Positions 1-7,392 of a stretch of 64,000 nt of DNA are shown in pieces (positions within the stretch are counted from its first letter, which is position 1; each line of letters opens with the position of its first letter). The notes beneath the pieces were generated by a model, which ran no database searches, was not told the origin of the DNA, and saw only the letters and a list, made by a program, of their open reading frames with translations. The position numbers and the translations under genes are program-made. The stretch lies in assembly GCA_035604335.1 (NCBI GenBank), contig DATNIT010000003.1:1-64000 (forward strand). Reading direction: 5' to 3'. This stretch comes from DASZHJ01 sp035604335. GTDB taxonomy: Bacteria; Pseudomonadota; Alphaproteobacteria; ATCC43930; CGMCC-115725.

Positions 1-2
1 CG

Positions 3-587
3 GCGCTCGTCTATGTCGCCTTGGTGCGCAACACGCCGCCCCTCGTCTTCATCTTCATTTTTTATTTTTTCGTCAGCGGCCCGATCGTGGTGCTGCTCCG
101 GCTCGACGATTTTGTCGCGAACGCATCTCCCGCCCTATCCATGCTCATCAACGCGCTCTGCGGCGATCCTAAGCTCTTCGTCAATTTCATCACGGGTTTG
201 ATCTGCCTCGCGCTGTTCGAGGGTGCCTACGTCACGGAGATCGTCCGCGCCGGCATCGCGTCGATCGAGAAGGGACAGTGGGAAGCCGGGCGGAGCCTCG
301 GCTTGTCGCACGTCCAGCTTCTGCGCCTCGTCGTTATGCCGCAGGCGTTCCGGCGCATCCTGCCGCCGCTCGCCGGTCAATTCATCAGCTTGATCAAGAC
401 CTCATCGATCGTGTCGCTGATCTCGATTCAGGAGCTTACGTTCTCGGCCGGCGAGGTCGCCGTGACCACGGGCGGAGTGTTCGAGGTCTGGCTGATCGCC
501 GCCGGGATGTATCTCGCGATCTGCTATCCGTGCTCGCTCATCTTCACCCGTCTCGAGCGCCGGCTCACTCCGATCGGCGATAGGTGA
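3..587 (+). CDS. Polar amino acid ABC transporter permease (5' partial)
   Basis: Inner-membrane permease of a polar amino acid ABC importer (HisM/GltK type). The reading frame is already open at base 3 and no start lies inside the window, so the N-terminus is missing. Visible are hydrophobic membrane segments and the cytoplasmic EAA loop (EAGRSLGLSHVQLLRLVVMP) that docks on the ATPase, followed by a family-typical C-terminal membrane segment and a short RRLTPIGDR tail. The gene is plus strand and its last 23 bases overlap the convergent oxygenase gene. The partner ATPase and binding protein must lie to the left of the window. Family is clear; substrate cannot be told. Confidence 0.9.
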   Translation, partial: ALVYVALVRNTPPLVFIFIFYFFVSGPIVVLLRLDDFVANASPALSMLINALCGDPKLFVNFITGLICLALFEGAYVTEIVRAGIASIEKGQWEAGRSLGLSHVQLLRLVVMPQAFRRILPPLAGQFISLIKTSSIVSLISIQELTFSAGEVAVTTGGVFEVWLIAAGMYLAICYPCSLIFTRLERRLTPIGDR

Positions 588-1542
588 ACGCCTTGTTGAG
601 GCGGGAGACGATGTATTCGCCGCAGGTCACGGGCGGATAAAGTGCCGGACCGTCCGGTCGAAGCTCGCGGGGATCGATCACGGTGTCAAAAGCCGGATCG
701 AAAAACACCCCCATGGAGTAACGCGCCCTGCCCGAGGAATTCACCACCCGATGCGGCGTCGAGACGAAGCGATCGTTCGTCCAGCGCGCCATGAGATCTC
801 CGATGTTGACGACAAAAGTGCCGGGGATCGGCAGCGCCGTCACCCATTCGCCCGAGCGCGTGCGCACCTGCAATCCGCCGGTGTCGTCCTGATTGAGCAA
901 GGTCAGGCCGCCGTAGTCGGTATGAGGCGCTACGCCGAACTGGTCGCTTCCGCTCTCCGGCGGCTGCGGCGGATAGTAGATCAGCGAGCAGCGAGCCAAG
1001 GGCTTGGCAAAGCGCTCGCGGAAGAAATCGGGATCGAGGCCCAGGCTCACCGCGAAGCCGCGCAGCAGGCTGCGCCCGCAATCCATGACCGCCAGAGAAT
1101 AGTCCGTAAGCGTCGGAGCCAGCTCGGGCATGGCGGCCGGCCACTGGTTCGGCCCCATGAGCGGCTTTCCGGCGGCGACGTCGGGATCATCAAGACCCAG
1201 CTCGGGACCCCAGATGAAGCTCTCCTTGAGGTCGATGCGCGCCTTGTCGTACATGCGCGCTGCGCCGATCGCCAAGAATCCGCGATGCCGCCCGTTGATC
1301 CGGACGCTTTGCTTTACCTCGGCCGGCAGCGCGAAGAAGCGGCGTGAGAGCGAATAGACGCGTTCGATAAGCGGTTGGGGCACCGCGTGATTGCGCACGT
1401 AGAAAAAGCCGACGCGCCGGGCGGCATCGAGCAGCGCCTGGCCGACTGCAGCAATCGCCGCACGATCGCTGCCACTGAGCGGCGCCATGTCGATAACCGG
1501 AATGCGGTCGGCATCGATCAGCGTCGCAGACGCGTAGCTCAA
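565..1542 (-). CDS. 2-oxoglutarate/Fe(II)-dependent oxygenase, isopenicillin N synthase family
   Basis: 325-residue non-heme iron dioxygenase. The N-terminal DIOX_N region (about 12-120, with IPVIDMAP and GFFYVRNH) is followed by the 2OG-FeII_Oxy domain. Iron ligands are visible as HTDYGG (His and Asp near 210) and the distal His in STPHRVVN. The RYSMGVFF segment supplies the Arg/Ser pair that binds 2-oxoglutarate. The chosen start is TTG, preceded on the minus strand by an excellent AAGGAGG about 7 bases away; no ATG is better placed. The gene overlaps the end of the convergent permease. Family members oxidise varied small molecules, so the substrate is unknown; a link to the adjacent amino-acid transporter is inference only. 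Confidence 0.9.
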   Translation of the reverse strand: MSYASATLIDADRIPVIDMAPLSGSDRAAIAAVGQALLDAARRVGFFYVRNHAVPQPLIERVYSLSRRFFALPAEVKQSVRINGRHRGFLAIGAARMYDKARIDLKESFIWGPELGLDDPDVAAGKPLMGPNQWPAAMPELAPTLTDYSLAVMDCGRSLLRGFAVSLGLDPDFFRERFAKPLARCSLIYYPPQPPESGSDQFGVAPHTDYGGLTLLNQDDTGGLQVRTRSGEWVTALPIPGTFVVNIGDLMARWTNDRFVSTPHRVVNSSGRARYSMGVFFDPAFDTVIDPRELRPDGPALYPPVTCGEYIVSRLNKAFTYRRSE

Positions 1543-1756
1543 GTTCCACCCTCCTTCGGTGCAGGGCCCGCGACCTCGTATAGTCGGCCAACCAGGGCGC
1601 GTCGTCGATGTCTTTGTTCAGCGATCGCGCCACCTCGAACCGGTGGCCAGTATCGAGCCCCATGCTGTATTGAAAGCGGGACGCTCGAGACTCGGATCAG
1701 GGCACTCGGCAATCCCCGAAGATGCTCGCCGGGAGTCTCAGGAAGGACAGGGCGCG

Positions 1757-2497
1757 ATGGCCTCGCTCAAAAATACCGTGCGCGGTGTCTGCCTGGTCAC
1801 GGGTGCCAGCAGCGGCATCGGCGCTGCAATCGCCGAAAAGCTGGTTACGGACGGATGGAAGGTGGTGGTGGCGGCGCGACGGACCGAGAGATTGACCGCG
1901 CTCGGCACGCAACTGGGTCCCAGGTGTTACCCGATCGAGCTCGACGTCACGGATCCGAACTCGGTCTCGACGCTGATCGATCGCCTGCCGGAGGACTGGC
2001 GGGCAATCGGCGCTCTGATCAATAACGCCGGCCACGATATCGGTGGACGAAACACGTTTGACAGCCGTCCGGTCGAGGACTGGCTGTCGACGATCGAAAC
2101 CAATGTGGCGGGAATGATTCGCGTAACCCACGCGGTCATTCCCATCATGCTCGAGCGGCGGGACGGCCACGTCGTCAACATCGGCTCGAACGCCAGCACC
2201 GGCGCTTACGCGGGGGGTACCGCCTATGTGGCGAGCAAATTTGCCGTCAGCGGCTTCAGCAAGGCGCTTCGTCTCGATTACCTCGGCCGGATCCGCGTCA
2301 CGCAGATTCTCCCGGGCCTCGTGCGCACGGAGTTCGCCGAGGTGCGAAACGCGGGCGACAAGGAGAAGGCGGCGGCCTTCTATGCCAGTTACGCGGAATG
2401 TCTTCGCTCCGAGGATGTCGCCAACTGCGTCGCGTTCGCGCTCGGCCAGCCACCGCACGTCACCATCGCCGAACTTCTCGTCTTGCCGTCGAGGTGA
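1757..2497 (+). CDS. SDR family NAD(P)-dependent oxidoreductase (YdfG-like)
   Basis: 246-residue classical short-chain dehydrogenase. The nucleotide-binding TGASSGIG motif sits near residue 15, NNAG in the central strand, and the catalytic Ser (NIGSNAST) and Tyr-x3-Lys (YVASK) are intact. The C-terminus (ANCVAFALGQPPHVTI then ELLVLPSR) resembles the YdfG/serine 3-dehydrogenase group. Start ATG was chosen because GGAAGGACAG lies just upstream; the frame stays open further 5' but without SDR-like sequence. It is divergent from the oxygenase gene and convergent with phbB. The physiological substrate is not evident. Confidence 0.9.
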   Translation: MASLKNTVRGVCLVTGASSGIGAAIAEKLVTDGWKVVVAARRTERLTALGTQLGPRCYPIELDVTDPNSVSTLIDRLPEDWRAIGALINNAGHDIGGRNTFDSRPVEDWLSTIETNVAGMIRVTHAVIPIMLERRDGHVVNIGSNASTGAYAGGTAYVASKFAVSGFSKALRLDYLGRIRVTQILPGLVRTEFAEVRNAGDKEKAAAFYASYAECLRSEDVANCVAFALGQPPHVTIAELLVLPSR

Positions 2498-2515
2498 TCG
2501 CGGGACGTCGGCGGC

Positions 2516-3238
2516 TCAGTACATGTGCTGGCCGCCGTTGATCGACATGGTCGAGCCCGTGATGAAGGCGCCCTCGTCGGAGACCAGGAACAGCACGCCC
2601 CGGGCGATCTCCTCGGCGTGGCCGAGCCGGCCCACGGGGATGCGCGCCACGATCTTCTCGAGCACGTTGGGCGGCACCGCGCGCACCATGTCGGTGTCGA
2701 TGTAGCCGGGCGCGATCGCGTTCACGGTGATGCCCTTGGGCGCGCCCTCCTGGGCCAGCGCCTTGGTGAAACCGTGGATGCCCGATTTGGCGGCGGCATA
2801 ATTCACTTGGCCGTATTGCCCGGCCTGGCCGTTGATCGAGCCGATGTTGACGATGCGGCCGAAGCCGCGCTCCCGCATGCTGTCGATCACCAATCGGCAC
2901 ATGTTGAAGCATGACGTGAGGTTGGTCTGGATGACGGCGTTCCACTGCTCGGGCGTCATGCGGTGCAGCACGGCGTCGCGGGTTATGCCGGCATTGTTGA
3001 CGAGCACCTCGACCGGCCCGAGCTCGCTTACGATGCGCTTCAATCCGGCCTCGCAGGCCTTGTAGTCGGAGACGTCGAACTTGTAGGCGGAGATGCCGGT
3101 TTCCTTGGTGAAGGCCGCCGCCGCCTCGTCGTTGCCCGCGTAATTGGCGGCGACCTTGTGGCCCGCCTTCTTGAGCGCCACCGAGATCGCGCCGCCGATG
3201 CCACGCGTTCCACCCGTCACCACTGCTACCCGTGCCAT
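2516..3238 (-). CDS. phbB: Acetoacetyl-CoA reductase
   Basis: 240-residue NADPH-dependent SDR that reduces acetoacetyl-CoA to (R)-3-hydroxybutyryl-CoA, the second step of PHB synthesis. It has TGGTRGIGGA at the N-terminus, NNAGITRD, the catalytic Ser in NIGSINGQ, YAAAK, and the GYIDTDMV and C-terminal GGQHMY signatures typical of PhbB. ATG at 3238 is preceded by GGGAGG on the minus strand; an upstream in-frame ATG at 3268 has no such site. It lies downstream of phbA on the same strand, with a strong hairpin between them. Family and context agree, so the assignment is firm. Confidence 0.95.
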   Translation of the reverse strand: MARVAVVTGGTRGIGGAISVALKKAGHKVAANYAGNDEAAAAFTKETGISAYKFDVSDYKACEAGLKRIVSELGPVEVLVNNAGITRDAVLHRMTPEQWNAVIQTNLTSCFNMCRLVIDSMRERGFGRIVNIGSINGQAGQYGQVNYAAAKSGIHGFTKALAQEGAPKGITVNAIAPGYIDTDMVRAVPPNVLEKIVARIPVGRLGHAEEIARGVLFLVSDEGAFITGSTMSINGGQHMY

Positions 3239-3319
3239 GCGCGCCTCCCGGAAAAGCAGGCGCTTCACGCGCCTGTCGTTGCGTCACCGGAAGCTATCTT
3301 AGCGCAGAACCAGAAATGC

Positions 3320-3352
3320 GACAGGCCGCCCGGAGAAACCGGGCGGCCTGTC
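3320..3352 (-). terminator. Strong hairpin between phbA and phbB
   Basis: Perfect 14-bp inverted repeat (arms 3320-3333 and 3339-3352) with a 5-base loop. In the minus direction it is followed by GCATTTCT rather than a clean T-run, so it may be an attenuating or mRNA-stabilising hairpin between phbA and phbB rather than a full terminator. Confidence 0.55.
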
Positions 3353-3376
3353 CTTTGGTCGCGACGTGCGCGGTAT

Positions 3377-4552
3377 TTAGCCGCGCTGGACGCACATGGC
3401 GATGCCCATGCCGCCGCCGATGCAGAGGGTGGCGAGGCCCTTCTTGGCATTGCGCTTGCCCATCTCGTGCAGGAGCGTCACCAGCACGCGGGCGCCGGAC
3501 GCACCGATCGGATGACCCAGAGCGATCGCGCCGCCGTTCACGTTAACCTTGTCGGGATTGAACCCGAGGTCCTTGTTGACGGCGCAAGCCTGGGCCGCGA
3601 AGGCCTCGTTCGCCTCGATGAGGTCGAGATCGTCGGCCTTCCAGCCCGCGCGCTTGAGCGCGAACCGGCTCGCCGGGATCGGCCCCGTCCCCATGATGGC
3701 GGGATCGACTCCGGCGGTCGCCCAGGAAACGATGCGCGCCAGCGGCTGGAGGCCGCGCTTCTCCGCCTCCTTGGCGGTCATCAGGACCACGGCGGCGGCG
3801 CCGTCGTTGATCCCCGAGGCGTTACCGGCGGTCACGGTACCGTTCTTGTCGAACGCGGGGCGCAGCTTCTGCAGTGCCTCCATCGTGGTGCCGTGGCGCG
3901 GATATTCGTCGCTCTCCACCATCACGTCGCCTTTGCGGGTGGAGATTTTCACGGGGACGATCTCATCCTTGAAGCGGCCGGCCTTCTGCGCGGCTTCCGC
4001 GCGCGTTTGCGAGCGGAACGCCAGCTCGTCTTGCTGCTGGCGCGTGATCTGCCAGCGTTGCGCCACGTTCTCCGCGGTGTTGCCCATGTGGTAGCCGTTG
4101 AAGGCGTCCCAGAGGCCGTCGCGGATCATGGTGTCCACCATGTGCGCATCGCCCATCTTGGTGCCGTTGCGCAGGTGGATGCAGTGCGGCGCCTGGCTCA
4201 TGCTCTCCTGGCCACCGGCGACCACGATCTCGCTCTCGCCGGTGCGGATCGCCTGATAGCCCAGCGCCACCGTGCGCAACCCAGAGCCGCAGAGCTGGTT
4301 CACGCCGTAGGCGGTCACCTCAAAGGGGATGCCGGCGCCGACGGCGGCCTGACGCGCGGGATTCTGCCCCTCGCCGGCCGCGAGGATCTGGCCGAGGATC
4401 ACCTCCGAGACGTCCTTGGCCTCGACCTTGGCCCGCCGCAGCGCCTCGACAATGACGGTCTGCCCAAGGTAGTGCGCGGGCACGCTGCTCAGCCCGCCGC
4501 TAAAGGCGCCAATGGGTGTGCGCGCGGCGCTGGCGATCACGACGTCGGTCAT
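3377..4552 (-). CDS. phbA: Acetyl-CoA C-acetyltransferase (beta-ketothiolase)
   Basis: 391-residue thiolase condensing two acetyl-CoA to acetoacetyl-CoA, first step of PHB synthesis. The nucleophilic Cys is in NQLCGSGLRTV (near 88), followed by GGQESMSQAPH, NEAFAAQA, the catalytic His in GGAIALGHPIGASGAR and the second Cys in TLCIGGGMG near the C-terminus. Length is exactly that of biosynthetic PhaA/AtoB enzymes. It is first in a phbA-phbB unit. The 156 bases upstream hold GC-skewed TGC/GCA elements of the sort PhaR can bind, but I cannot define an operator. Confidence 0.95.
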   Translation of the reverse strand: MTDVVIASAARTPIGAFSGGLSSVPAHYLGQTVIVEALRRAKVEAKDVSEVILGQILAAGEGQNPARQAAVGAGIPFEVTAYGVNQLCGSGLRTVALGYQAIRTGESEIVVAGGQESMSQAPHCIHLRNGTKMGDAHMVDTMIRDGLWDAFNGYHMGNTAENVAQRWQITRQQQDELAFRSQTRAEAAQKAGRFKDEIVPVKISTRKGDVMVESDEYPRHGTTMEALQKLRPAFDKNGTVTAGNASGINDGAAAVVLMTAKEAEKRGLQPLARIVSWATAGVDPAIMGTGPIPASRFALKRAGWKADDLDLIEANEAFAAQACAVNKDLGFNPDKVNVNGGAIALGHPIGASGARVLVTLLHEMGKRNAKKGLATLCIGGGMGIAMCVQRG

Positions 4553-4708
4553 CGAATACTCCTCGGATTGGTTTCGGGCAAAGGCGCTGGTTCCCTCAAC
4601 TTAGATAATACCGCAGCGCAATAAATAAACCGTGTATTCGTATGCCACACTCGCAATCCCGCCCACTGACGCATAAGTCGCTGAGTCGCAATCAGTTTAT
4701 GGTGCGGG

Positions 4709-5180
4709 TCACTGCGTCTGCAGGAACGGAATGGGCGCCGAGCCGTAGATGGCGCTCGGCAGCTTCCCGTCCCAGCGCTCGGCGCGCCGGAGGTTGACCA
4801 GGTCGGGATTGGCCTTGAGGGCATCCGCCTGGGCTCGGATCGCCGCCGCCTGCGCCTCGCCCTGCAACTGGATGGCCTTGGCCTCGGCGGTCGCCTGCAG
4901 CACGCGGGCGTCGGCGGCGCCGGCCGCCGTCTCGCGGGCGGCGTTCGCCTGTCCGATCGCCTGGATGCGCGCGGTTTCCGCGGATTTCTCCGCCTGCTGG
5001 CGCTGGTACTCGACCGCCTCGATGTTGGCCTTCTGCACCGCGGCGTTCTTGACCGCGTTCCGGAAGCCCTCGTCGTATTGCAGGTTCGTGAGCTGGAAAT
5101 CGGTCACCTCGATGCCCAGGCTCTTGGCGTCGTTCTGGAGCACGGCCTTCACGGCAATCAACTCACCTTCGCGCGCGCCG
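4709..5180 (-). pseudogene. SPFH/band-7 (prohibitin-like) protein, N-terminally truncated
   Basis: About 155 residues match the C-terminal part of an SPFH/prohibitin-like membrane-associated protein: the end of the band-7 domain (SLGIEVTDFQLTNLQYDEGF), then a long Ala/Gln/Glu-rich coiled coil and a short Pro-rich tail. The N-terminal membrane anchor and most of the SPFH domain are missing. Recognisable sequence begins right where phaC ends: the phaC TGA (5165-5163) lies inside GAAGGTGAGTTG of this frame. The frame is open further upstream, but there it is only the shadow of phaC. A TTG at 5161-5159 behind GAAGGTGAG could allow translational coupling to phaC, so a short expressed product is possible. 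I treat it as a deletion remnant. Confidence 0.6.
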
Positions 5181-6422
5181 CGTGCGCGGGCGCCTAGGTA
5201 CTCCCGTAGGCGCCTGCCGTAGCAGCCAATCCTGCAGCGGTTGCCAGACCGCGCGCGGTGCCTCGCGCGAGACCACCATGCCAATGTGCCCGAGCGTGGG
5301 TGTCCAGGTCTCGGCGGAGGGCAGCGCCACCGCGAGCGCGCGCGCCGACCCCGGCGGCACGATGCGGTCCTGAGCGGGCACCACGACCAGCGACCGCATG
5401 GCGCAGCGCGCGGGATCGACGATCCGGCCGGCAACGCGCCAGAGGCCACGGGCGGTCGCATTCTCGCCGTACCATTCCGTGAGTACGGCCTCAGCCACCG
5501 GCAAGGCGAGCGGCACGCCATCGTTGAGCCAATCCTCGAGCGCCACGAACTCGCGCGCGCGAGCGTCGCTTTCGCCGAACTCCGCGAAGCGCGTGAACTT
5601 GCGCAGCGCCAGCAGCGGGTCGAGCGCGGCGAAGAGCATCTGCAGAGCGTCGACGGGGAATTCGCCCAGGACGCTGAAGGCCGCCCTGAGCGAGGGCATG
5701 AGCGCGCCCAGGAGATGCGCCTGCTCCGCGCGCTCGGCGTGAAAGTCCCAGGGTGTCGCGAGCAACGCCAGCGCGCTCACGCGTTTCGGCTGGCGCTCGG
5801 CCAACGCCAGTGCGAGATTGCCGCCCATGCAATAGCCCATGACCGCCATGGGCTCCCCGGCCGCGGCGGCCGCGGCGTCGAGCGCGGCTTCGAGACGGCC
5901 GGCGATGTAGTCCGTGAGCGTGAAGCGCCGCTCGAGATCCCCCGGCGCGCCCCAATCGACCAGCAGCGGCCGAACGCCGTTGGCGGCGAGCCATCGCAGC
6001 AGACTCTTCTCCGCCATGAGGTCGAGAATGTAGGCGCGGTTGACGAGCGAGGGCACGACGAGCAGCGGCGCGCCCGCTCCGCCATAATCGAGAAGCCGCG
6101 TCGACCCGTCCTGCCAGAGGACCAGGGGATGGACGAGCGAGCGGCGATAGGGGTAGTCGCGATAGCGCTCGATACCTCGTAGGAACAGATCGGCGCGGGT
6201 CCGGAGCTCGCGCTCGACCGCTTCCGCCAGAGCCTCAACGCCGACGGCGGCGAGGCTTTTTTCGAGATCGCTTCCCGCCGAGCGGAGCTCCGGTCTCCAG
6301 GCGAGAAAGCCGCTCTTCAAGAGCGGCAAGGCGGCGTGCGAGCTGGCGAAGCTGGTGATCGCCGCCGCCAGGTGGAGCGGCAGAGGGCGCGGTCCCAGGC
6401 GCGGCGGTTGCGGCGTGTCCAT
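5163..6422 (-). CDS. phaC: Poly(3-hydroxyalkanoate) synthase-like alpha/beta hydrolase
   Basis: 419-residue PHA polymerase of the short, class III-like type. The lipase-like box GYCMGG carries the catalytic Cys (near 197); Asp in PAQDRIVPPGS and His in TLGHIGMV complete the triad. The N-terminal RLGPRPLPLHLA segment is characteristic of alphaproteobacterial members, which supports the ATG at 6422 although the first 188 bases also encode the end of the preceding gene in another frame. The C-terminal tail (VPRRPRTRRARR) is unusually basic and may derive from the deletion that truncated the SPFH gene. It would polymerise (R)-3-hydroxyacyl-CoA on granules, using the PhbAB product. Confidence 0.88.
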   Translation of the reverse strand: MDTPQPPRLGPRPLPLHLAAAITSFASSHAALPLLKSGFLAWRPELRSAGSDLEKSLAAVGVEALAEAVERELRTRADLFLRGIERYRDYPYRRSLVHPLVLWQDGSTRLLDYGGAGAPLLVVPSLVNRAYILDLMAEKSLLRWLAANGVRPLLVDWGAPGDLERRFTLTDYIAGRLEAALDAAAAAAGEPMAVMGYCMGGNLALALAERQPKRVSALALLATPWDFHAERAEQAHLLGALMPSLRAAFSVLGEFPVDALQMLFAALDPLLALRKFTRFAEFGESDARAREFVALEDWLNDGVPLALPVAEAVLTEWYGENATARGLWRVAGRIVDPARCAMRSLVVVPAQDRIVPPGSARALAVALPSAETWTPTLGHIGMVVSREAPRAVWQPLQDWLLRQAPTGVPRRPRTRRARR

Positions 6423-6597
6423 TATGCGGCGGAGCGGTGCCGGCGGCGGGCCAGGTTACCGACGGAAACGGAAACGCCGCCAGCACCCGTGCCAAGCCCT
6501 CGGCCAGCTCGGGGTGCGCAGCGAGCGCGATCAGCTGATCCTGCCACAGGTCCACATAGCGCTTGGCCAGGGCGGAGAGATCCGGCGGGTCCGCCAT
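6235..6597 (-). CDS. Small PhaE-like/granule-associated protein
   Basis: 120-residue protein: a helical N-terminus (LAKRYVDLWQDQLIALA), an Ala/Pro/Gly-rich linker, a heptad-like coiled coil near 80-103 (LRQLARRLAALEERLSRLE), and a strongly basic Lys/Arg tail. The layout (helices, linker, basic tail) suits a PHA synthase partner or granule/DNA-bridging protein, comparable to PhaE or phasin-like proteins; this is inference from composition and position. It starts immediately upstream of phaC and overlaps it out of frame by 188 bases. It is divergent from phaR. Both overlapping frames look protein-like, so the overlap appears genuine. Confidence 0.65.
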   Translation of the reverse strand: MADPPDLSALAKRYVDLWQDQLIALAAHPELAEGLARVLAAFPFPSVTWPAAGTAPPHNGHAATAAPGTAPSAAPPGGGDHQLRQLARRLAALEERLSRLETGAPLGGKRSRKKPRRRRR

Positions 6598-6663
6598 AAT
6601 CGCGGAGTATATCGGCCGTTAATGACTGTTTCTAGGCGCCGGGCCAAAGGTTTTCCCCATCAC

Positions 6664-6694
6664 TTGCGGACGAGTGCCCAAATGCTGATATGAT
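6664..6694 (+). promoter_or_regulatory. Possible phaR promoter
   Basis: TTGCGG (6664-6669) and TATGAT (6689-6694) are separated by 19 bases and lie 33 bases before the phaR ATG, in the divergent phaR/phaE-like intergenic region. The spacing is long for a sigma-70 promoter, so this is tentative. Confidence 0.3.
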
Positions 6695-6726
6695 GCTCCA
6701 TATTCGTGCACAGCGGAAATCACCTC

Positions 6727-7347
6727 ATGTCAGACGAGCACAGCGGAGCCGGAGCCGGCGCGGAGGGCGCGGCGGCGAAGCCTGCGCCGGTCGTCATCAA
6801 GAAATACGCGAACCGACGGCTCTACAACACATCGACCAGCAGCTACGTCACGCTCGACGATTTGAGCCGGATGGTGAAGGGAGGCCAGGATTTCGTGGTA
6901 TTCGACGCCAAGAGCGGCGACGAAATCACTCGTGCCGTCCTCACGCAGATCATCGTCGAAGAGGAGCAGAAGGGGCAGAATCTGCTGCCGATCGGCTTCT
7001 TGCGTCAGCTGATCAGCCTCTACGGCGACAGCATGCAGTGGATGGTGCCGCGCTACCTCGAGCAGGCGATGGCGGCCTTCGCGCTCAATCAAGAGCAGAT
7101 GCGCAAGAGCCTGCAGCAGACTTTCGGCGGCATCTTCCCGTTCGGCAAGCTCGAGGAAATGGGCAAGCAGAATCTGGCGCTCTTCGAGCAGACCATGAAG
7201 ATGTTCTCGCCCTTCACGGCGCCGGGCGTGGCGCCCGCCAAACCCGGCGAGAAGCCGGAGGCCGAGGGCGACATCAAGGAGCTCAACGACCGCATCAACA
7301 CCTTGCAGAAGCAGGTCGAGGAGCTCACCAAGAACCGCAAGGAGTAG
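6727..7347 (+). CDS. phaR: Polyhydroxyalkanoate synthesis repressor PhaR
   Basis: 206-residue regulator that binds DNA and PHB granules and represses phasin and pha genes when polymer is absent. The PHB_acc N-terminal domain (residues about 20-85) carries the signature KKYANRRLYNT, TLDDLSRMV and EITRAVLTQII. The middle region (FLRQLISLYGD, MQWMVPRYLEQAM) is the PHB accumulation regulatory segment, and the C-terminus is a Glu/Lys-rich coiled coil. The ATG at 6727 is preferred over a GTG at 6706 because it gives the usual N-terminus, although its ribosome site is weak. It is divergent from the phaE-like/phaC genes, consistent with autoregulation of the locus. Confidence 0.95.
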   Translation: MSDEHSGAGAGAEGAAAKPAPVVIKKYANRRLYNTSTSSYVTLDDLSRMVKGGQDFVVFDAKSGDEITRAVLTQIIVEEEQKGQNLLPIGFLRQLISLYGDSMQWMVPRYLEQAMAAFALNQEQMRKSLQQTFGGIFPFGKLEEMGKQNLALFEQTMKMFSPFTAPGVAPAKPGEKPEAEGDIKELNDRINTLQKQVEELTKNRKE

Positions 7348-7392
7348 CGCGACCGGCCGGTTGCCGGGGCTGCCTTTCGAGAGCGCGACGAT

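Noticed and set aside
2963..4624. 553-residue plus-strand frame opposite phbA
   Set aside because: Shadow of phbA; His/Arg-rich and without domain signatures.
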